From Rubricoccus marinus (GTDB lineage: Bacteria > Bacteroidota > Rhodothermia > Rhodothermales > Rubricoccaceae): a stretch of 55,349 nt of DNA. Where the stretch lies: NCBI RefSeq assembly GCF_002257665.1, contig NZ_MQWB01000001.1, positions 2,709,771-2,765,119 on the forward strand. The letters run 5' to 3'. Under the pieces are notes generated by a model. The model did no database searches and had not been told where the DNA came from. It saw only the letters and a program-made list of their open reading frames with translations. The translations under genes and the position numbers were made by a program. The first letter of the stretch is position 1. Each line of letters begins with the position of its first letter. Positions 7,494-14,449 of this stretch are shown one piece after another.

Positions 7494-10400
7494 CTACGCG
7501 GCGCTTGGTAGCGATGGCATAAGCCCCACCTCGATCCTCGCGATGGAGCCCGTGCGGCCGAAGACCTCTGCGCTGGCCTCTGGCGAAAGCGCCGCACCGT
7601 CTACCTCCGTCGTTTCGCCAGAGGCTGCGACGAGGCGGAGCGACGGCGCCTCGGACCGCGTATAGACGACCGGCACCTGGCAATACGTGAACGCCAGCGA
7701 GCCGGCGTGGAGCGCGAGCGTTTGGGCGTCGCCGTGGACGTCCACGAAGTGGAACGTGGCGCTCTCGGTCAGGAACTCGTCCGCGCGCAAGAGGCTCGGG
7801 CGGAACACGATCCGGCCCCCTTCGATGTGCACGCCGAGCTCGCCCCAACGGCACAGGATGTCCTCTTTGACCTGCCCGGTCATGCCGGGCTGCTTGGCGC
7901 CCGCGTGGCCCGGCGTGTGGGAGTACGCGTCGGTCGGGAAGGCGCCGTAGGCCTGGGGCGTTTTGCTGCCGCCGAGACCAGCGCGGATGTCGTAGTACGC
8001 CTCGGCGAGCGCATCCAGCGTGCCAGCATCGGCGCCCGCGTCGTGAGCGCGAAGAAAGGTCTCCTGCGCGGCGAGCGCGAGCTTGGAGACCATGTGCCAA
8101 TAGATGCTGCCCAGCCCTTCGTAGCCGAAGAATGTGCCGGAGCGGCCGGTGTACGCGCGGTGGTCGAACACCTCCTCGAAGGTCGCCAGCACGCCAGAGG
8201 CCTCTTGCGCGACGAGGTCCGCGTGGGGGCCGGTGCGTAACGCGTCGAGCGCGACTTCGAGGTCGGTTTTGTTGCGGAAGGCGCCGTTGAAGTGGACGCC
8301 GCCTCGCACGTCGCGCACGACGACGCTCGTGTCGCCCGCATCGAGGAGCGCCTGCAACAGCGGTGACGACTCGACGGCCTCTGGCGGGACGTTGTTCTTC
8401 TCCAGAAAGCTCGGGAGCTCGCGGTCCGGGTAGAGTCGGTAGCTGTGCTGGTCGGCGCGGTAGATGCCGCTGGCGCGGAGCGCGCGGAGCACGTCCAGCG
8501 AGGCCTGGGGCGAGAGCACGCCCGCGTCCAGCGCGGCGACCTGCCCTTCGAGCATGGCGTAGAGATGGCCCACGCCGATCTCGTCGCCAGAGGCCGTCAT
8601 GAGGTTGTAGGCGTGGTACAGCCCGTCCTCGCGGCGGTTGACGGCGATGGTGTGGTCCGCGAAGGCCTGCGCGCGGTCCAGCAGCGCGCGGACGTTACTC
8701 AGCGGCACCTCGCGGACGTCGCCCGAGAGCCCATCGGCGTAGAGCCTCTGGCGGTAGGCGCTGCCCGCCTCACCGAGTGCGTCCACGACCTCTTTGCGCT
8801 CGGCGTCCGTCAGGTCGCGGTCGGCACGGTCCGCGAAGCGCCCGAACGCGTCGGAGACGGCATTGAGCAGGTCGGCGACCTCGGCGGAGAGCTCGACGCT
8901 CTCGCCAGAGGCCGGCGCGAGGATCTCGCGCAGCACGTCGAGGTAGCGGCGGAGCGCGAACAGCGTCACCATGGAGACGCCGTAGCCGACGAGGGCGTTG
9001 TTGGCGTCGTTCCACTCGGGGCGCTGCGTGTTCATCCAGATGCCGCCCTCGGGGATGAAGTTGGTCAGCTTCGCGAGGAGTGGGACGAGCAGCTTCTCCG
9101 CGAGCGTGACGAGCAGTACATCGCCAGAGGCATCCTGGAGCAGCTTGCCGTCGGCGCCGATGGCCTCGACACGGCGCTCGATCTCCTCCTCCAACTCGGC
9201 GTCGAACTCGACGGTGTCGTGCGGATCGCGCAAGAGGTCGGCGTACGGCTTGATGCGGTACGGGACGTTGGCGTACGAGAACCGGCGGCGCGAGAGGAGC
9301 GCATCCAGACGCCCCGGGTGGTGCGCGCCCGAAAGGACGAGCAGCCGCAGGAGGTAGATCAGCTGGTGATCTCCCCAGTAGCCGATGTAGCTCCACGGGT
9401 CGTCGGGCTCGATGGTCTCCCAGTCGATGCCCTCGTCGGTGATGCGGTACGGGTTGTAGCCGTCTGCGGTGGAGGCGCCGAGGAACGTGGCGATAAAGCC
9501 CTCCAGGTACTCCGGGTACGAGCGGCCAAGCGCTTCCCAGTTCTGGAAGATGTCGCGCCAGTTGCCTTCGTAGCCGCGCTTGATGCTCCCGTCCTCGTTT
9601 TTGAGGTCGATGGTAAAGTGGTTCCACGGGCGGCTGGGGTCGCCGTGGCGCCGGCTAAAGCTCAGCGGCAGGTACGCCGCGCACAGCCGCTCAAGCTGCG
9701 GGCCTCTGGCGCGCGAGTCCTCGCGCAGCGCCTGGACGGTTACGCGCTCGGGGAGGCTATCGAAGAAGTCCGCGTGGGCGTCCGCCAGAGGCCGGTTGTG
9801 GTGCGCCACGTACGCGCGCACATCGTCGCGGACCAGGCTGTAGCCCTCGTCGAAGACGCCGCCGCGCATGATGTTGAACATCACGTTCATGCGGTGGCGC
9901 GCGGTCGTCATCGGCTCGGCGGTCAGTTGCTCGGCGTCGGCACCAGCGGCCAGGCGGCACAGCCGCTCCGTTCCCGCCTGCACGTCCGCGGCGACGGCCG
10001 TTCTCAAGTAGTCCAGCTTGCCGGCCTCGGGGCTCAGCAGGTCGACAAGCGCGATCACGTCCGCCGCGTCCTGCTCAATGTCCGCGACGGTCTCCCAACT
10101 CTTCGACTCGCCCCCGCCGAGCTCGACGGTGGCCTCGATGAAGTACGCGCCGCGCTCGGCGCGGACGGCGTCTTCTGGCGCCAGAGGCTGGCCCGTGCGG
10201 AAGCGGTCGAGCTGGCGCGAGGAGAGCAGGATCGTGTCGGGGTCGAGGCCGACGGACCAGACGACTGTGGCCTTAAGCGCTTCGCTGGGCTCGGCCTTGT
10301 CGACGGGGATCGCGCTCAGCGTGAACAGGCCGAGCGTGGTGCCGCTGACGCGTTCGTTCTTTTTGTAGGCGTCGGTCAGCACGCTGCGCGTCGCCTGCAT

Positions 10401-11039
10401 CTCGCGGCTGATGCCGTACGGCATGAGGTTCTGCAGCCCGTCCAAAACGCGGACGCGCGCGCCCGCTTCCGCGGTGAGCTCGGAGCGCTTGACGAAGCCG
10501 AACCGCTCGCTCGTGCACCACGTGACGGCAAACGTCAGGCCGAGGTCGTCGTTGGTCTCCTCGAACCGGAGGCGGTCGCCCTGCAGGCTCTTGGTCAGGC
10601 TCCGCCGCGTGCGGTAGACGCCCGCGTAGCGGTCCGAGAACGGCTCCCAGAGCCTGGCGCGCGCGGCGCTCTCGCCGTCGCCAGAGGCCTCTGGCGTGAC
10701 GAGGAGGAGCGTCTTGCTGCCCGTCTGGCCCTGCGCGTCGTGGATGCGGTCGACGGTCTCGTAGGGGAACAGCGGGTGGTCCGGCGAGTGGCGCCCGGCG
10801 CTGAGCGAGCCCAGACTGCTCGCGAACAGCCAATGGTCGGCGTCGCTGACGACGCTGACGAAAAAGGGCGCCATCCGGTCGACGTTCTCGATCCGGTAGC
10901 TCTCCACCCCGTCGACGGTCACGAACTCCCCCCGTACGGCTCCCGCGTTGCGCTGCACCGCGCGGTCTCCGATGGCAACCCCTAGCGCGTCGGCCTCTGG
11001 CGCTAGCGGCGCGTCCGTCGTCTTGTTCGTGCGTGTCAT
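7494..11039 (-). CDS. Large GH94/GH149-like glycoside phosphorylase (candidate beta-1,3-glucan phosphorylase)
   Basis: 1181 residues, cytoplasmic (no signal peptide). The sequence has the (alpha/alpha)6-barrel style of GH-Q phosphorylases. RPEWNDANNALVGYG, with D678, resembles the WND catalytic-acid motif of GH94 cellobiose phosphorylases. EGNWRDIFQNWEALGRSYPEYLEGF and YIGYWGDHQLIYLLRLL look like substrate-channel regions. The length suits GH149 beta-1,3-glucan phosphorylases far better than GH94 (about 800). The neighbours (two GH16, GH3, GH-A hydrolases, sugar porter) argue for phosphorolysis of imported beta-1,3-gluco-oligosaccharides to glucose-1-phosphate. The family assignment is from memory of motifs and length, not alignment. 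About 14 iterated decamers lie within the gene, read in frame as PEA, ASG, PLA or ARG. It is followed upstream on the same strand by the hydrolase and porter genes. Confidence 0.6.
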   Translation of the reverse strand: MTRTNKTTDAPLAPEADALGVAIGDRAVQRNAGAVRGEFVTVDGVESYRIENVDRMAPFFVSVVSDADHWLFASSLGSLSAGRHSPDHPLFPYETVDRIHDAQGQTGSKTLLLVTPEASGDGESAARARLWEPFSDRYAGVYRTRRSLTKSLQGDRLRFEETNDDLGLTFAVTWCTSERFGFVKRSELTAEAGARVRVLDGLQNLMPYGISREMQATRSVLTDAYKKNERVSGTTLGLFTLSAIPVDKAEPSEALKATVVWSVGLDPDTILLSSRQLDRFRTGQPLAPEDAVRAERGAYFIEATVELGGGESKSWETVADIEQDAADVIALVDLLSPEAGKLDYLRTAVAADVQAGTERLCRLAAGADAEQLTAEPMTTARHRMNVMFNIMRGGVFDEGYSLVRDDVRAYVAHHNRPLADAHADFFDSLPERVTVQALREDSRARGPQLERLCAAYLPLSFSRRHGDPSRPWNHFTIDLKNEDGSIKRGYEGNWRDIFQNWEALGRSYPEYLEGFIATFLGASTADGYNPYRITDEGIDWETIEPDDPWSYIGYWGDHQLIYLLRLLVLSGAHHPGRLDALLSRRRFSYANVPYRIKPYADLLRDPHDTVEFDAELEEEIERRVEAIGADGKLLQDASGDVLLVTLAEKLLVPLLAKLTNFIPEGGIWMNTQRPEWNDANNALVGYGVSMVTLFALRRYLDVLREILAPASGESVELSAEVADLLNAVSDAFGRFADRADRDLTDAERKEVVDALGEAGSAYRQRLYADGLSGDVREVPLSNVRALLDRAQAFADHTIAVNRREDGLYHAYNLMTASGDEIGVGHLYAMLEGQVAALDAGVLSPQASLDVLRALRASGIYRADQHSYRLYPDRELPSFLEKNNVPPEAVESSPLLQALLDAGDTSVVVRDVRGGVHFNGAFRNKTDLEVALDALRTGPHADLVAQEASGVLATFEEVFDHRAYTGRSGTFFGYEGLGSIYWHMVSKLALAAQETFLRAHDAGADAGTLDALAEAYYDIRAGLGGSKTPQAYGAFPTDAYSHTPGHAGAKQPGMTGQVKEDILCRWGELGVHIEGGRIVFRPSLLRADEFLTESATFHFVDVHGDAQTLALHAGSLAFTYCQVPVVYTRSEAPSLRLVAASGETTEVDGAALSPEASAEVFGRTGSIARIEVGLMPSLPSAA

Positions 11040-11183
11040 CGTGGTCTCGCCTCCCCTCTCGCCCGGGCGTTCTCCCCGCGAAAGCGGGAATTCAGAGCGG
11101 CAAGCAAGAGAGGAATCAGGTCTCGGGAAATCAGGAAAAGAAGCCGGCGGGGTCCCGCGTCTCAGAGTGGGCGCGTGATCGGC

Positions 11184-11201
11184 GCCTCTGGCGCCAGAGG
11201 C
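11184..11201. repeat. 18-base decamer palindrome abutting a stop codon
   Basis: GCCTCTGGCGCCAGAGGC. Its last base is the first plus-strand base of the TAG (read on the minus strand) that ends the hydrolase gene, so the palindrome begins inside the stop codon. It may form an RNA hairpin at the 3' end of that message, but no T-tract follows. Confidence 0.9.
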
Positions 11202-12568
11202 TAGTCCACCGGCTCGTAGTCGCCGACGTGGAAGGGGATGTTGGCGTGCGCGGCGTGGTTCTGGCCGTCGAAGACGTACACGAAGAGGCGGTAGGCGCCG
11301 GGCGTCTCGGGCGCAGTTACCGCTACCTCGGCGGCCTCTGGCGCGTCGATGGAGCCGGGGATGAGCTGCGGGACGGACTCGTCATCGCCGCCTTCGCTGA
11401 GGTCTTTTTGCTCCTCGCGGACCTCCCAGCGGTAGCGGAGGCCGTCGCCGTCGGGGTCGGACGAGGAGACGGCCGCGGGTACGGTCTGGCCGGGGTCGAG
11501 TTGGATGGCGTCGAGCGCGCCGCGGCCGTCGAGCGTGACGGCATCGAGGCGGGGAGCGCGGTTGGCGGGGACCTTCTCGGTCCACAGCTCCTCCATCGTG
11601 CCGATGGATTCGGTCTCTTCGCCAGAGGCCAAGAACATGCCGTACCACGTGTCCGTGCGCTCCTGCTTCTGGCCCCAGAGGAACACGTAGGAGCCCAGGA
11701 TCTGCTCGCGGTTGCTCAGGATGGCCGTGCGGTAGCGGGAGCCGTAGAGGTCGGCTTTGACCGACGAGTTGTTCTCGATCGGCGCGCCCCAGGGTGTTGT
11801 AGGTACTTCCCAGTGGCCCGTCGCGCCCCACTCGGTGATGACGAGCGGGCCGTCCCAGCCGGCGTCCGCGATGCGCTGCGGAAGGTTCTCGATGTCGGCG
11901 TACATCTGGATGCTGAGCAGGTCCAGGCTCGGCGCGCGCTCGCGGATGTCCTCCACCAACTCGGGGCCGATGCCCGCGAGCATCGTCGTGGTCGGGTGGT
12001 TGGGGTCCACCTCGTGGATCATCTCGCTGATGCCGTTGACGGCGTCCCAGACCGCCGGGTTGTCGGCGCCCAGGTTGAGCTCGTTGCCGATGCCCCACAT
12101 GAGGAGCGCCGGGTGGTCCTTGAGCTCCATCACCTCGGCGCGCACGCGCTCTAGTTGCGCCGCGACCGCTTCCTCATCGTCATAATCGAAGCCGAACACG
12201 CCTCGCCCCTGCCCCTCGCGCTCGCGGGCGATCTCCAGGCCCATCGTGACCATCAGGCCCGCGGCGTGAGCGCGGTCCAGCACCTCCTTGCCTGTGGCCT
12301 CGCCGTTGTCCGTCCGCCACGTGCGGAACGAGTTGGCGCCGTGCGCCGCGAGGGCCTCCACGTCGCCGAATTCCAGCCCGGCGCCCTTGATGTAGAACGG
12401 TTCGCCGTCCACGAACAGCCCGTAGCCGGTGCTGTCGCCGCGGACCTCCACCTTCGCGGGTCCCTCGGTGGCGGCCACGGCGGTCTCGCCAGAGGCCTCT
12501 GGCGCGGACGGGTTGCACGCAGCGAGAGCGAAGAGGCCCAGGAGGGCGCAGCAGGAGCGGAACAGCAT
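11201..12568 (-). CDS. Clan GH-A type glycoside hydrolase lipoprotein
   Basis: 455 residues. The signal peptide ends ALAACN with lipidated C18. It is followed by a short linker, APEASGE, created by the iterated decamer. The TIM-barrel domain (about 45-330) has GANSFRTWRTDNG, LLMWGIGNELN with acid/base candidate E163, and LVITEWGATGHWEV with nucleophile candidate E246. A C-terminal Ig-like domain (about 345-455) contains DPDGDGLRYRWEVRE. It is a paralogue of the truncated gene at the left edge. The enzyme probably acts on beta-glucan or its oligosaccharides in the outer membrane or periplasm. The GH family (GH2-like barrel, GH5 or a newer GH-A family) cannot be decided by eye. The gene lies 54 bases after the MFS porter on the same strand, in an apparent porter-hydrolase-phosphorylase operon. 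Confidence 0.8.
   Translation of the reverse strand: MLFRSCCALLGLFALAACNPSAPEASGETAVAATEGPAKVEVRGDSTGYGLFVDGEPFYIKGAGLEFGDVEALAAHGANSFRTWRTDNGEATGKEVLDRAHAAGLMVTMGLEIAREREGQGRGVFGFDYDDEEAVAAQLERVRAEVMELKDHPALLMWGIGNELNLGADNPAVWDAVNGISEMIHEVDPNHPTTTMLAGIGPELVEDIRERAPSLDLLSIQMYADIENLPQRIADAGWDGPLVITEWGATGHWEVPTTPWGAPIENNSSVKADLYGSRYRTAILSNREQILGSYVFLWGQKQERTDTWYGMFLASGEETESIGTMEELWTEKVPANRAPRLDAVTLDGRGALDAIQLDPGQTVPAAVSSSDPDGDGLRYRWEVREEQKDLSEGGDDESVPQLIPGSIDAPEAAEVAVTAPETPGAYRLFVYVFDGQNHAAHANIPFHVGDYEPVD
12487..12504. repeat. Tail-to-tail decamer palindrome inside coding sequence
   Basis: CGCCAGAGGCCTCTGGCG lies in the linker just after the lipobox of the hydrolase gene and encodes PEASG in that frame. 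It shows the motif sitting in an unconstrained protein segment. Confidence 0.9.
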
Positions 12569-12605
12569 GGGAGAGCGGGAATGCGTGGATGGCGCCAGAA
12601 GCCGG

Positions 12606-12623
12606 GCCTCTGGCGCCAGAGGC
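12606..12623. repeat. 18-base decamer palindrome abutting a stop codon
   Basis: GCCTCTGGCGCCAGAGGC at the 3' end of the MFS porter gene. The final C is part of that gene's stop codon (TAG on the minus strand). A degenerate partner lies just before it at about 12594. Confidence 0.9.
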
Positions 12624-14239
12624 TAGATGGCCGGTGAGACCTGCGGCGCCTCGGGCGCGCGGACCAGTTGGGCCTCCAGCTCTTCGAGCGACTTGCCCTT
12701 GGTCTCGGGGACGACGAACAGGACGAACACCAGGCCAAAGGCGGCGATCACGCCGAAGACGGCGAACGTCGTCGCAGCGCCGAGGGCGGCGAGTTCGACG
12801 GGGAAGATCTGCTGCACGGCAAAGCTCACCGCCGAGTTGATCAGCCCCACGAACGAGATGGCGATGCCGCGGATGCGGTTGGGGAACAGCTCGGAAAAGA
12901 GCACCCACATCACCGGCCCGAGCGAGACCGCGAAGGCGGCCACAAAGCCCAGGATGCCGATCAGGATCAGCGTCGGGTTGATGGTGATCGCCGAGGTGAT
13001 CAGCGGCGCCTCGTACTCCGTCGCCGCGGACTCGCCGAGGGCGCCCTGGAGCGCCGTCTTAAAGGCCACGTCGTTGCCGTACGTCTGCCCCACGAGAGGC
13101 GCCAGCGCGGCGGCCTGCTCACCGGTCATGCCCTCTGGGACGCCAGAGTCCGTCTCGGTTGTTGCTGCCTGGAGGTCGGGGAGCGTGTAGGTGGCCTGGC
13201 CGAAGCCGTACGCCAGGAGTCCCATCGCGAGCGTGATGCCAATCAGGCCGCCGATGAGCAGCGGCTTACGCCCGAGCTTGTCGATCAGCGCGATGGCAAT
13301 CAGCGTGAACACGAGGTTGATGACGCCCACGAAGATGGCCTGCACAAACGACGCGTCGGTCCCGATGCCGGACTGCTCGAAAATGGTCGGCGCGTAGAAG
13401 AACACGGCGTTGATGCCCGTCGCCTGCTGCACGATGCCGATCACGACGCCGATGGTGACCACGAGCCGGAGCGAGGGCATAAAGAGCTCCCGGAGGCTGC
13501 CCTTCTCCTTCTGCGCATCCGCGGCCATGCTCTTCTGGATCTCGTCCATCTCCTGCATCGCCGCCACGTTGCCGACGGCCATCTGCATGATGGGCAGCGC
13601 CTCGTCCTTGCGGCCCTTCATGAGCAGCCAGCGCGGGCTCTGCGGCACGAAGAACAGCCCGACGAAGTACAGGACCGCTGGGAGCGCCTCTAGGCCGAGC
13701 ATCCAGCGCCAGGGGCTCTCCACAAACCCCATCGACTGCGCCCACTCGGCGGGGGAGTCCGCGAGCTGGAGGATGAGGTAGTTGGTAAAGAACGCGACGG
13801 TGATGCCGAGAACGATGTTGAGCTGGTTGAACGACACCATCCGGCCGCGCGACTCCGGCGGCGCGATCTCCGCGATGTAGAGCGGCGCGATGATGAGCGA
13901 GGCGCCAACGCCGAAGCCGCCGATCATGCGCGCGATCACAAGCGTCACAAACGAGGGCGCAAACGCCGACGCAATGGCCGAGATGGCGTACAGCGTCGCG
14001 GCCACGAACAGCACGTTCCGGCGCCCAAAGCGGTCGCTGAGCGGCCCCGATACCATCATCGCGAGCGTCGCCGTGAGCGTCAGCGAGGCGACGGAGAAGC
14101 CGAGCTGGCCCTTCGTGAGCGCGAACTCGGTCTCGATAAACCCGACGACGCCCGAGATGACGGAGGCGTCGAAGCCCATGAGGAAGCCGCCGAGCGCTAC
14201 GATGAGCGCGGTTCGGACGACGTAGAAGCGATTCGGCAT
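12623..14239 (-). CDS. MFS sugar porter (SP family)
   Basis: 538 residues, twelve-helix sugar porter. Family signatures: GGFLMGFDASVISG in helix 1, LSDRFGRRN after helix 2, PLYIAEIAPPESRGRMVSFNQ between helices 4 and 5, PQSPRWLL after helix 6, GIVQQATGINAVFFYAPTIFEQSG in helix 7, and the C-terminal VPETKGKSLEELE. An insertion of about 80 residues between helices 9 and 10 (LPDLQAATTETDSG onward) is longer than usual. It likely imports glucose or short beta-glucosides released by the neighbouring hydrolases, by symport. It starts the minus-strand run porter, hydrolase, phosphorylase and is divergent from GH3 across an operator-bearing gap. Confidence 0.92.
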   Translation of the reverse strand: MPNRFYVVRTALIVALGGFLMGFDASVISGVVGFIETEFALTKGQLGFSVASLTLTATLAMMVSGPLSDRFGRRNVLFVAATLYAISAIASAFAPSFVTLVIARMIGGFGVGASLIIAPLYIAEIAPPESRGRMVSFNQLNIVLGITVAFFTNYLILQLADSPAEWAQSMGFVESPWRWMLGLEALPAVLYFVGLFFVPQSPRWLLMKGRKDEALPIMQMAVGNVAAMQEMDEIQKSMAADAQKEKGSLRELFMPSLRLVVTIGVVIGIVQQATGINAVFFYAPTIFEQSGIGTDASFVQAIFVGVINLVFTLIAIALIDKLGRKPLLIGGLIGITLAMGLLAYGFGQATYTLPDLQAATTETDSGVPEGMTGEQAAALAPLVGQTYGNDVAFKTALQGALGESAATEYEAPLITSAITINPTLILIGILGFVAAFAVSLGPVMWVLFSELFPNRIRGIAISFVGLINSAVSFAVQQIFPVELAALGAATTFAVFGVIAAFGLVFVLFVVPETKGKSLEELEAQLVRAPEAPQVSPAI

Positions 14240-14333
14240 AGACCCTCAGGAAGATGTGGGAGAGCGCCTGGGTCCCCTCCTCTGCCCCCCCGGACCGCGC
14301 CGGGGGCCTCTGGCGGAGGCGTAGATTGCGGAC

Positions 14334-14349
14334 CTGAAAACGTTTTCAG
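14334..14349. promoter_or_regulatory. LacI-family-type operator palindrome between porter and GH3
   Basis: CTGAAAACGTTTTCAG is a perfect 16-base palindrome with a central CG, the architecture of LacI/GalR-family operators. It lies 95 bases upstream of the porter start and 101 bases upstream of the GH3 start, so one site could control both divergent units in response to a glucan-derived sugar. The cognate repressor is not in this window. Confidence 0.75.
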
Positions 14350-14386
14350 ACGTTCAGCATGATAGAACCCTGAAGGCTACGGGCGC

Positions 14387-14394
14387 AAGCGCTT
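14387..14394. promoter_or_regulatory. Possible second, weaker operator half
   Basis: AAGCGCTT, an 8-base palindrome with central GC, lies 55 bases before the GH3 start. The related GAAGCGCTTC occurs at 17303-17312 upstream of the second GH16 gene. The same octamer also occurs inside genes (near 9529 and 10275), so support is weak. Confidence 0.25.
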
Positions 14395-14449
14395 CCAGCC
14401 GCCTCTGGCGCCCATAGACCGGCCTTCAGCCCACCTGCCACGCCCCCCG

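Noticed and set aside
8445-10985. 846-residue open frame opposite the phosphorylase gene
   Set aside because: Composition is Arg/Ala/Val/Gly-rich without domains or a start context. It is antisense to a gene with clear family motifs. High GC produces long spurious frames.
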